From assembly GCA_007375915.1 (NCBI GenBank), contig VMFF01000020.1, positions 1 through 8,406 on the forward strand: DNA of 8,406 nt. The letters are read 5' to 3'. The notes under the pieces were generated by a model. That model saw only the letters and a list, made by a program, of their open reading frames with translations, did not search any database and was not told the origin of the DNA. This DNA comes from Candidatus Doudnabacteria bacterium Gr01-1014_77. Lineage in GTDB: Bacteria > Patescibacteriota > Doudnabacteria > UBA920 > VMFF01. Shown piece by piece: positions 1 to 5,571 of the stretch. The position numbers were made by a program, and so were the translations under genes. Every line of letters starts with the position of its first letter. The stretch's first letter is position 1.

Positions 1-65
1 ACAAATTTGGTACAATAAAGCATGTTGATACGCCAGAGCCAAAGATTGGCTTTAAGGCTGAATAA
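1..65 (+). CDS. C-terminal tail of an unidentified gene (partial)
   Basis: One forward frame (first full codon at base 3) stays open for 20 codons and ends with TAA at 63-65, reading ...KHVDTPEPKIGFKAE. The stop lies 13 bases before the next ATG, which fits the tight same-strand packing of the following genes. The tail is hydrophilic and matches no family I recognise; it does not look like the usual C-terminus of GrpE or DnaK. An open stretch this short can occur by chance, so the call rests mainly on strand and spacing. Confidence 0.3.
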   Translation, partial: KFGTIKHVDTPEPKIGFKAE

Positions 66-78
66 CTAAAATACAAAA

Positions 79-963
79 ATGAAACTAAAAAAACTCTTTC
101 TAAGTTTTGGAACAGTAATATTTTCGGGTTTGGGTTGGTATCTATTCTCTCGAATCTTTGACGGAAGTAATATTTTCCGAGGCAACAGCTGGAATTGGTT
201 CGGTTTCATTTTTAGTTTAGGACTAGCCTATGCTTTCAGCTTCTTAATAGCTGCAACTAGAGACCGTTTTGATTTTGAAGTCACTTCATTACTTTCAGTG
301 CTTTGGATCCCAGTATTCTTAGGAACAACAGGAAGAAACATTATAGCAGCAATCGTACTGTTTCTTTTCTCCCAAGCATTGTTAGAGTTTGCAAGCGCAC
401 TAGAACACTCAATAGACTTAAACTATTTCACAACAGCATATTCAAAAATAGCTTTGGTAATCATCGCATTACTTGCGATAACCTCAATATATTTTCAGGA
501 TAGAGTTGTTGCAAACGTCGGAAACACAGCAGCATCTCAAAAAGCAGTTGGCGCTATCTGGCCATACGTAAGTAAATATTTCAATCAGTACAATACAAAT
601 GGAACGGTTAATGAGTTTTTAGTATCTGAGTTTACGCAACAGGGTGTTCAACAACCAACACCACAAATGATTGCTACAGCAAGAAATGAGCTTTCTAAAC
701 AACTTAATCTAAACTTAAATGGGAAAGAAAGCATGTCTTCTTTAGGAGAAGACTTTGTTGCAAACCAGTTTAATGATTTCCTCCAAGAGTATCACATTGA
801 GAAATCGGGTATATACGTCATCTTTCTTTCACTTCTTGTTCTTTGGCCGATTGGAAGACTACTTTACGCTTTGATTGCATTACTAGTATTTAAAATATTT
901 GAAAGTTCAGGATTAATTAAAATTAAAGAGACTCAGGTTACTGCAAAAACCCTTCAGATGTAA
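79..963 (+). CDS. Polytopic membrane protein of unknown function, upstream of dnaJ
   Basis: A 294-residue protein I cannot assign to a family. Hydrophobic stretches at about residues 5-25, 39-58, 70-85, 88-106 and 123-139 look like membrane spans. A polar, Asn/Gln/Thr-rich segment of about 100 residues (140-242) follows, then a long hydrophobic stretch at 245-272 and a short basic tail. This suggests a membrane-anchored protein with one sizeable soluble domain outside or inside the cell; orientation cannot be fixed by eye. The soluble part contains alternating hydrophobic and polar residues of likely helical character. The ATG at 79 is the first in frame and follows the previous stop by 13 bases. 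No promoter is obvious, so it is probably read from upstream. Its stop is five bases before dnaJ, so the two are almost certainly co-transcribed, though that does not prove a chaperone role. Base composition matches its neighbours. Confidence 0.8.
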   Translation: MKLKKLFLSFGTVIFSGLGWYLFSRIFDGSNIFRGNSWNWFGFIFSLGLAYAFSFLIAATRDRFDFEVTSLLSVLWIPVFLGTTGRNIIAAIVLFLFSQALLEFASALEHSIDLNYFTTAYSKIALVIIALLAITSIYFQDRVVANVGNTAASQKAVGAIWPYVSKYFNQYNTNGTVNEFLVSEFTQQGVQQPTPQMIATARNELSKQLNLNLNGKESMSSLGEDFVANQFNDFLQEYHIEKSGIYVIFLSLLVLWPIGRLLYALIALLVFKIFESSGLIKIKETQVTAKTLQM

Positions 964-968
964 GAACT

Positions 969-2030
969 ATGGCAAAAAACTATTACGATATTTTAGGAGT
1001 CAGCAAGACAGCAAGTGCTGATGAAATTAAACGGGCATACAGAAAGTTAGCCTCAGAACACCACCCAGACATGGGTGGTAGTTCAGATCGTTTTAAGGAA
1101 TTAAACGAGGCATATCAGGTTTTGTCTGATTCAGGGAAACGTTCTCAGTATGACCAGTATGGTCAAACATTTGATCAGGCTCAGAGACAGGGTGGTTTTT
1201 CAGGCAACCCATTTGGTGGTTTTGAAGGAAACTTCAACAATGCAGGTTTTGGTTTTGAAGACATTCTTTCAAGTATGTTTGGTGGAGAAGACACCCAAGC
1301 TAGAAACAGGGGAATTGACTTAGAAATGCCTTTAAGGATTTCATTCAAAGAATCAATGTTTGGTGTTGAAAAAGAAATTGCAATAGAAAAGAAAAACCCT
1401 TGTGCTAAATGTAATGGTAGTGGCGCAGAACCAGGGACCAAGATTAACACATGTCCAAAATGTCATGGTCAGGGGCAGATAAAGACGCAGAGAAGAACAA
1501 TCTTTGGAACAATGGCGACCTCAACAGCTTGTGATCGTTGTGAAGGAACAGGAAAAGTCCCTGAGAAACCTTGTGCTGAATGTAAAGGCATTGGATTAAA
1601 GAGGGGAAGAAAAACAATCAAGGTTTCCATTCCAGCCGGAATTGATGATGGACAAAGGATAAGAGTCCGTGGAGAGGGAGAACAAGGATACCGTGGCTCT
1701 GCTGTAGGTGATCTATACATTCAAATTGAAGTCCAGGAAAGCAAGGATTTTGTTAGAAAGGGTTTTGATCTTTACAAAGAAGAAACAATTTCATTTCCTC
1801 AAGCAGCGCTTGGTATGACTTTAGAAACAGAAACAATTGATGGAAGTGTAAAGATAAAGATACCAGCTGGAACACAATCAGGAAAAGTTTTTAGAATATC
1901 TGATATTGGCGTTCCTCATTTAAATCGCTCGGGTAGGGGAGATATGTATGTAACAGTTAGAGTTCATACTCCTGAGAAGTTAAGCAAGAAACAAAAAGAT
2001 TTACTTAAACAGTTAGAAGATATTGAATAA
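969..2030 (+). CDS. dnaJ: Chaperone DnaJ (Hsp40, type I)
   Basis: Co-chaperone that stimulates the ATPase of DnaK and delivers unfolded clients to it in the cytoplasm. At 353 residues it has every part of a type I Hsp40. The J domain spans residues 1 to about 66 with the HPD triad at 32-34. A Gly/Phe-rich linker runs to about 115. Four canonical CxxCxGxG zinc motifs start at Cys145, Cys162, Cys188 and Cys202. The C-terminal substrate-binding beta domains follow (for example IPAGIDDGQRIRVRGEGE and IPAGTQSGKVFRI). Length is slightly below the usual 370-380, mostly through short linkers. All zinc-binding cysteines are present, so the protein should be functional. It starts five bases after the membrane-protein gene and is followed by an intrinsic terminator, so it is the last gene of its operon. 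No CIRCE-type inverted repeat or heat-shock promoter is seen in the window, and dnaK and grpE are not present here. Confidence 0.97.
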   Translation: MAKNYYDILGVSKTASADEIKRAYRKLASEHHPDMGGSSDRFKELNEAYQVLSDSGKRSQYDQYGQTFDQAQRQGGFSGNPFGGFEGNFNNAGFGFEDILSSMFGGEDTQARNRGIDLEMPLRISFKESMFGVEKEIAIEKKNPCAKCNGSGAEPGTKINTCPKCHGQGQIKTQRRTIFGTMATSTACDRCEGTGKVPEKPCAECKGIGLKRGRKTIKVSIPAGIDDGQRIRVRGEGEQGYRGSAVGDLYIQIEVQESKDFVRKGFDLYKEETISFPQAALGMTLETETIDGSVKIKIPAGTQSGKVFRISDIGVPHLNRSGRGDMYVTVRVHTPEKLSKKQKDLLKQLEDIE

Positions 2031-2036
2031 ACCAGC

Positions 2037-2071
2037 AACCCCGCAGGAATCCCGCGGGGTTTTGCTTTTTT
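2037..2071 (+). terminator. Intrinsic terminator of the dnaJ operon
   Basis: A perfect 8-bp stem, AACCCCGC (2037-2044) with GCGGGGTT (2054-2061), has a nine-base loop that can add two inner G-C pairs. It is followed by T runs at 2060-2063 and 2066-2071. It lies 7 bases after the dnaJ stop. The T-rich tail is on the plus strand only, so it is expected to work poorly for transcripts coming from the other side. Confidence 0.9.
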
Positions 2072-2087
2072 CGTGTGCTCCTCCTTG

Positions 2088-2432
2088 TTAGCCCGGAACG
2101 ATTCTGATCATTTCGGGATGGTCGCAGTGGCCGAGAAAGAAAACCCGACGTCGATCACTGCCGAGAGATCCTTGTCGTATACTGCGCTCTGCGATTGCCC
2201 CGAGCGGATGTGGGTTGGAAGCGGGTTCTCCTTCAGGTTCCCAAGCAACTCCGCCGCGCTGCTCATAGAGCTGCCATGGCGCATCATTGCTTGTTTGGGT
2301 TTGGGTGATGGTTTCTAGCAGAGCTTGAATCGTCTTGTTGCTCTGCTGGCTCCTGCTTCCGTTTCGAACAGACGAAACTACTATCTGTCCGTTCTTAACC
2401 AGGATAAACCCGGTCGCAAACCGTTCTTTCAG
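2088..2432 (-). CDS. Possible small gene with a CTG start in a GC-rich island (or a structured RNA)
   Basis: The minus strand is open for 120 codons between a TGA at 2453-2451 and the stop TAA at 2090-2088. There is no ATG, GTG or TTG until a Met eleven codons from the end, so a standard gene finder would miss it. The best start is the CTG at 2432-2430, which has GGAG six bases upstream, giving 114 residues (start: MKERFATGFILVKNGQ if CTG is read as Met). The product is soluble, with a basic Ser/Gln-rich segment, a likely helix (TIQALLETITQ), a Pro/Gly-rich middle and a hydrophobic-then-polar end (RVFFLGHCDHPEMIRIVPG). I do not recognise it. Nine of ten Arg codons are CGN or AGG, with one AGA, unlike the neighbouring genes. 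A minus-strand promoter is placed to start the transcript near 2452. Alternatives are a non-coding RNA, since higher G+C and long hairpins in an AT-rich genome are typical of one, or a decayed gene that lost its start. Confidence 0.35.
   Translation of the reverse strand: MKERFATGFILVKNGQIVVSSVRNGSRSQQSNKTIQALLETITQTQTSNDAPWQLYEQRGGVAWEPEGEPASNPHPLGAIAERSIRQGSLGSDRRRVFFLGHCDHPEMIRIVPG
2315..2349. repeat. Long perfect hairpin inside the GC-rich island
   Basis: AGCAGAGC (2317-2324) and GCTCTGCT (2340-2347) form a perfect 8-bp stem, extended to 10 bp by one G-T wobble and one C-G pair (2315-2316 with 2348-2349), with a 15-base loop. Further possible stems lie nearby: GCAGTG (2125-2130) with CACTGC (2156-2161), and GTTTCG (2361-2366) with CGAAAC (2373-2378). 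There is no T run, so it is not a terminator. It could be part of a folded RNA, or chance within GC-richer coding sequence. Confidence 0.5.
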
Positions 2433-2458
2433 AGAAAACTCCGGTTGGGGTCAGGAAT

Positions 2459-2486
2459 AATATACCAGAAAATATATTTTAGGCAA
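2459..2486 (-). promoter_or_regulatory. Minus-strand promoter for the GC-rich island
   Basis: Read on the minus strand, TTGCCT (2486-2481) is followed after 16 bases by TATATT (2464-2459). A TG dinucleotide at 2467-2466 makes this an extended -10, TGGTATATT. Transcription would begin near 2452, just where base composition rises and the open minus-strand frame begins. It faces away from the promoter at 2490-2498. Confidence 0.5.
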
Positions 2487-2489
2487 GTA

Positions 2490-2498
2490 TGGTATAAT
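2490..2498 (+). promoter_or_regulatory. Extended -10 promoter of the small membrane-protein gene
   Basis: TGGTATAAT is a perfect extended -10 (TGnTATAAT). No good -35 is seen at the right distance, which is usual for extended -10 promoters. The start site would be near 2505, giving a leader of about 25 bases before the ATG at 2530. Its core GGTATA (2491-2496) is the inverted copy of TATACC at 2461-2466 in the opposing promoter. Confidence 0.65.
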
Positions 2499-2529
2499 TA
2501 GAGAAACAAAATATCACATAGAAACAAAA

Positions 2530-3069
2530 ATGCCACAAGATTACAACTCGCTTTTAAACAGTGTTAACTTCCAAAACCCAAGCTGGGATGCTTTTATCTT
2601 CTTCTTTTGGGCCATAGTAGCTGTCATATACAGCTTTTCAGCAGGAAGAGGCAGAATAATTAGCATATTGGTTGCTGTGTATATGTCTGAGCTGTTAGTA
2701 ATTCAAGCCCCTTTTCTAAGCACAGCAGTTGGTGATCAGTTTGGTTTAGCTTTGTATTTAGGTCGTTTAATTACTTTTCTAGTTTTGTTTGGTTTTTTCT
2801 TCCTTGTTCTTTCAAAGTTTGTTTTTAGAACCTCAGTGGAAAATCGTCGTTGGGGTTCGTGGGTATTCTCTTTGTTCTTTGCTGTATTACAGGTTGGTTT
2901 TTTAATCAGCGTTATTCTTTCATTCCTACCTCCTGAAGTTAAATCCTCCTTTGCGCCTTTAGTAAAGTTTGTTTTCATTTCAGACACTTCTAACTTTATT
3001 TGGTTGATCCTGCCGATTGCTTTCCTAGTGTTCATGGGTAGGCACATCTCAGACCACAGACTAGAGTAA
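2530..3069 (+). CDS. Small multi-pass membrane protein, CvpA-like in layout
   Basis: A 179-residue, strongly hydrophobic protein with likely spans at about residues 20-36, 42-60, 75-96, 111-133 and 156-170. The first two spans are joined by a short basic turn (SAGRGR, 37-42). A start of the form SWDAFIFFF, then a Gly/Arg-rich turn and more helices, resembles the layout of CvpA-family proteins, which are inner-membrane proteins linked to colicin V production and envelope homeostasis. The resemblance is in overall plan rather than in diagnostic residues, so the family call is tentative. The ATG is the first in frame and lies about 25 bases after a strong extended -10 promoter; no clear Shine-Dalgarno site precedes it. 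A terminator follows 16 bases after the stop, so it appears to be a single-gene unit. Base composition matches the rest of the window apart from the island just upstream. Confidence 0.8.
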   Translation: MPQDYNSLLNSVNFQNPSWDAFIFFFWAIVAVIYSFSAGRGRIISILVAVYMSELLVIQAPFLSTAVGDQFGLALYLGRLITFLVLFGFFFLVLSKFVFRTSVENRRWGSWVFSLFFAVLQVGFLISVILSFLPPEVKSSFAPLVKFVFISDTSNFIWLILPIAFLVFMGRHISDHRLE

Positions 3070-3085
3070 AGAAAAAAGCCAAATT

Positions 3086-3110
3086 AAAAATCCCGGTTTT
3101 CGGGATTTTT
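3086..3110. terminator. Bidirectional intrinsic terminator shared by the membrane-protein gene and tRNA-Lys
   Basis: A perfect 10-bp stem, AAAAATCCCG (3086-3095) with CGGGATTTTT (3101-3110), and a five-base loop. The A and T runs at either end give a T tract on both strands. It lies 16 bases after the membrane-protein stop on the plus strand and 3 bases after the tRNA CCA end on the minus strand, so it can end both converging transcripts. Confidence 0.92.
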
Positions 3111-3113
3111 CTA

Positions 3114-3189
3114 TGGTGGGTCGGGTGGGGATCGAACCCACGACAAACGGCTTAAAAGGCCGCTGCTCTACCAACTGAGCTACCGACCC
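3114..3189 (-). tRNA. trnK: tRNA-Lys, anticodon UUU
   Basis: The minus strand folds as a complete tRNA of 73 bases plus an encoded CCA (3116-3114). The acceptor stem GGGTCGG pairs with CCGACCC. The D arm is GCTC-AGTTGGTA-GAGC. The anticodon stem GCGGC/GCCGT (one G-T pair) holds the loop CTTTTAA, so the anticodon is TTT at 3156-3154, reading Lys AAA/AAG. The variable loop has five bases, and the T arm is GTGGG-TTCGATC-CCCAC. All conserved positions looked for (T33, GG in the D loop, TTCGA) are present. It stands alone, is followed by the shared terminator, and faces the ABC exporter gene head to head. No strong minus-strand promoter is apparent upstream. Confidence 0.97.
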
Positions 3190-3205
3190 GCAAGACTTGC
3201 GAGTC
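3189..3205. repeat. Short palindrome in the tRNA-Lys leader
   Basis: CGCAAG-A-CTTGCG (3189-3201) is a perfect 6+6 base palindrome beginning at the first base of the tRNA. An overlapping alternative hairpin is GACT-TGCG-AGTC (3194-3205). On the minus strand it would form a hairpin in the 5' leader next to the RNase P cut site. It also lies upstream of the ABC exporter gene, so a protein-binding role cannot be excluded. Confidence 0.5.
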
Positions 3206-3265
3206 AAAATTGATTTAACTTCCGTATTTTACAATATATATCAGAAAAATTCAAGGTATTTAAAG

Positions 3266-5068
3266 ATGTTCAAATATATTAAATTCCTATCACAGTATTT
3301 TCAAAAAGAGCGCAAAAACATTGCGTTGATCTTTGTATTTGTGATGCTTTCTCAAAGCTTCTCGTTATTAGAACCTGTTTTCTATACCAGAATATTGGAT
3401 CGATTCTTAAGAGATTCACATAACTTAACAAAGTTTCCAACAGAACACGCCTTCTTTGTAGCCTTAGGAATTACTGTGCTTGCTTGGATAGCGTCTGCTT
3501 TTGCAGCAAGAATTTTTAAAAATTTTCAACAATACTATGTTAATACAGTAAGTGACAGGATAGGGATTAATGTATTTAATCATGCGTACGAACATGTCAT
3601 TTCTCTCCCTATTCAATTTCATGCAAATCAGAAAACTGGAGAGGTTTTTAGAAAAATATCAAAAGCAAGAGAAGACATCACAACACTCTTTGGTGTTGCT
3701 TTTGACAAGATTTTTCAAAACGTGTTTTCAATATCCATTGTCCTCATATATATCTTCATAAGAGAGTGGAGGGTTGGCGTCATAGCTATAATCCTAGTTC
3801 CTGTGTTTATCATTGCAACCTCTTTCTTTACAAAAAGAGTTAAGAAGATTCAAGGAGATATAAACAAGAGCAATGAAAGGCTTTTTGGAACATCATTTGA
3901 AGCACTAAACCATATTGAGGTTGTTAAATCATTTGCTTCAGAAGAACACGAAATCAATCAGGTTAGAGAAGACAACAAAGTAACACATGATAATGTTAAG
4001 AAGAAAACAATTGCATACCAGCAACTCTTTTTCGTCCAAGGAACAATCGTAAATCTTGCGAGAGTTTCATTAATTTGGTTTGGTTCTGTTCTTGCATTCA
4101 AAGGAGTACTGACCTTTGCAGATGTTATTCTTTTTGGAGTGTATTCATTTGTGATATATCAGCCGCTGTATGATTTAGGAGATATTTATGCAAAATACCA
4201 AGAGGGTGTTAGCGCTGTTGATCGTTTACAAACATTGCTTTCGGAAAAAGCAACGATCTTTTCAAAGCCAAATGCTTTGAAGCCAAAAAAACTTCAAGGG
4301 AAAATTGAGTTTAAAAACGTTTCATTTAACTACAGCCAAGAACGTGAGATATTAAAGAATGTTAGTTTCAAAGTAGAACCAGGAAAGAAACTAGCTATAG
4401 TTGGATTTTCAGGCTCAGGCAAATCAACAATCGTTAAACTACTACTCCGTTTTTATGAGCCAACAACAGGAGAGATTTTAATTGATGGTAAAAACATAGC
4501 TGATTACAATCTTCAAGCTCTACATAAAAGAATTGGGTTAGTGTTACAAGACAACATTCTTTTCAACACTACGCTTTCAGAAAATATTCGCTATGGAACA
4601 TTCAAAGCAAGTGATACTGAGGTTGAAGCTTCAGCAAACAGAGCGTATCTTTCCGATTTCCTTAAGAAACTTAGTTTAGGCTTAGATACTTTAGTGGGAG
4701 AAAGAGGAGTTAAACTTTCAGGTGGTGAAAGACAACGTGTTGCCATTGCAAGAAGCATAATCAAAAAACCCGACATTCTAATCTTTGATGAAGCAACATC
4801 TTCTTTAGATTCTCACTCTGAAGAAATGATAAAAGAAGCGATATCGCAGGTTTCTAAAGATGTTACTACTATAACTGTGGCGCATCGTTTCTCAACAGTT
4901 GTTAATGCTGACGAAATAATCCTTCTAGAAGCAGGGGAAATATCAGAAAGAGGGAATCACAAGGAGTTACTAGCAAAAAAGGGTAGATACGCTAGTTTGT
5001 ACCAACTACAAACGCAGCGACAAGCAGAAGAACCATATAGCCCAAGCACGATTGACAATATTGCGTAA
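3266..5068 (+). CDS. ABC exporter half-transporter (MsbA/multidrug type, membrane plus ATPase domains)
   Basis: A fused membrane and nucleotide-binding half-transporter, 600 residues from the ATG at 3266, the normal length for ABCB/MsbA-type exporters, which act as dimers. The N-terminal half has the helices of the six-span export domain. The ATPase domain has an aromatic residue in its A-loop region (FNYSQE), Walker A GFSGSGKST (residues 380-388), Q-loop LVLQDNILF, signature LSGGE (484-488), Walker B ILIFDE with Asp508 and Glu509, D-loop SSLD and the switch His540. All catalytic residues are intact. The frame is open upstream to a TTG at 3197, but that start would overlap the tRNA leader and add a polar stretch not expected in the family, so 3266 is preferred. 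Weak promoter-like elements lie at 3210-3240 (TTGATT, then TACAAT/TATATA). Substrate cannot be read from sequence; lipids, peptides or drugs are all possible. The MarR gene 38 bases downstream suggests a drug or toxin theme. Confidence 0.93.
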   Translation: MFKYIKFLSQYFQKERKNIALIFVFVMLSQSFSLLEPVFYTRILDRFLRDSHNLTKFPTEHAFFVALGITVLAWIASAFAARIFKNFQQYYVNTVSDRIGINVFNHAYEHVISLPIQFHANQKTGEVFRKISKAREDITTLFGVAFDKIFQNVFSISIVLIYIFIREWRVGVIAIILVPVFIIATSFFTKRVKKIQGDINKSNERLFGTSFEALNHIEVVKSFASEEHEINQVREDNKVTHDNVKKKTIAYQQLFFVQGTIVNLARVSLIWFGSVLAFKGVLTFADVILFGVYSFVIYQPLYDLGDIYAKYQEGVSAVDRLQTLLSEKATIFSKPNALKPKKLQGKIEFKNVSFNYSQEREILKNVSFKVEPGKKLAIVGFSGSGKSTIVKLLLRFYEPTTGEILIDGKNIADYNLQALHKRIGLVLQDNILFNTTLSENIRYGTFKASDTEVEASANRAYLSDFLKKLSLGLDTLVGERGVKLSGGERQRVAIARSIIKKPDILIFDEATSSLDSHSEEMIKEAISQVSKDVTTITVAHRFSTVVNADEIILLEAGEISERGNHKELLAKKGRYASLYQLQTQRQAEEPYSPSTIDNIA

Positions 5069-5080
5069 GTTAGTTAATAT
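5052..5080 (+). promoter_or_regulatory. Promoter of the marR-efflux operon
   Basis: A perfect -35 TTGACA (5052-5057), a 17-base spacer and a -10 TAATAT (5075-5080, four of six matches). The -35 lies inside the last codons of the upstream ABC exporter gene. Transcription would start near 5087, at the centre of the palindrome described next, leaving a leader of about 20 bases. Confidence 0.65.
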
Positions 5081-5100
5081 GTTAGGTACTAACATATTAA
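5074..5100. promoter_or_regulatory. Palindromic operator, probable MarR binding site
   Basis: TTAATATGTTAG (5074-5085) and CTAACATATTAA (5089-5100) are perfect inverted copies around the three bases GTA. The site covers the -10 and the expected start of transcription and lies six bases before the marR start codon. MarR dimers bind palindromes of this size and commonly repress their own operon, so autorepression is the natural reading. It could also fold as an RNA hairpin, but it has no following T run on the plus strand long enough for a terminator and no GC-rich stem. Confidence 0.8.
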
Positions 5101-5106
5101 AAAACA

Positions 5107-5562
5107 TTGAAATACAACAGAGAAGAACAAGTAAAAATCTTTTTTGAAGAAATAGCCAAGTTGCAAAGGCTGGTGTTTTCTAAGAAAGATTCTTTTTTAA
5201 CAAAGTATAAACTCAGCCGTCCGCAGATGGTCGTTATGTATTTCATTTCAGAAGGTGGATCAAAGACCATCAAAGACATTGCTGAAATAATGAACATATC
5301 AAGTAGCGCTGCAACACAGATGATAGAAGGGTTAGTCAAAAACGGTTTCTTAGAAAGAGTTGTTCATCCAACCGACAGAAGGTCAGTACAGATTAGTATG
5401 TCAAAGATAGGGAGAAAAACATTCGACCAATTCAAAATTCAACACTTAAGACAAATGCAAAATCTTTTAGTGTCTTTAAGTGACGCAGAAATAGAAATTT
5501 TGTTAAAGATTCCTGCAAAGATTTTGAAGCAATTAGAAAATTTAAAAGTAAGAAATAATTAA
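5107..5562 (+). CDS. MarR-family transcriptional regulator
   Basis: A 151-residue winged-helix regulator. The N-terminal helices (residues 5-33) would form part of the dimer interface. The helix-turn-helix covers about 53-82 (IKDIAEIMNISSSAATQMIEGLVKNG). The wing (83-100) contains the family's DxR signature as PTDRRS, Asp90-Arg91-Arg92. The C-terminal helices (105-148) complete the dimer domain. MarR proteins are usually repressors released by small phenolic or toxic ligands. The start is the TTG at 5107: there is no ATG in frame before Met41, which is too late, and the sequence from residue 2 fits the family. No clear Shine-Dalgarno site is present. It sits directly behind a palindromic operator and nine bases before the fusion-protein gene, so it most likely controls itself and the efflux genes downstream. 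Confidence 0.92.
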   Translation: MKYNREEQVKIFFEEIAKLQRLVFSKKDSFLTKYKLSRPQMVVMYFISEGGSKTIKDIAEIMNISSSAATQMIEGLVKNGFLERVVHPTDRRSVQISMSKIGRKTFDQFKIQHLRQMQNLLVSLSDAEIEILLKIPAKILKQLENLKVRNN

Positions 5563-5571
5563 GAGAAAGAA

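Noticed and set aside
2073..2318. Plus-strand ATG open frame of 81 codons in the GC-rich island
   Set aside because: It begins right after the dnaJ terminator T run with no promoter or ribosome site. It has an erratic, Cys/Ser/Trp-rich composition, and lies antisense to the longer minus-strand frame that does have a promoter and GGAG.
2061..2452. RNase P RNA, tmRNA, 6S or SRP RNA in the GC-rich island
   Set aside because: The size and composition suggested one of these. I looked on both strands for the RNase P GGAAAGTCC core, a tmRNA tag ending in LAA with a TTCGA T arm, and the SRP GGAAGGAAGCAG tip, and found none. By-eye search is not a covariance search.
2736..3047. Minus-strand frame of 103 codons opposite the small membrane protein
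   Set aside because: It mirrors a convincing membrane-protein gene, has a low-complexity Lys/Thr/Asn-rich translation and no promoter or terminator of its own.
3197..3265. Upstream TTG start adding 23 residues to the ABC exporter
   Set aside because: It would lie inside the tRNA leader palindrome, lacks a ribosome site and adds residues not expected in the family; the ATG at 3266 gives a normal-length exporter.
5074..5100. The marR palindrome as a terminator for the upstream ABC exporter
   Set aside because: The stem is AT-rich and is followed only by A residues on the plus strand, with no T run; its position over a promoter fits an operator better.
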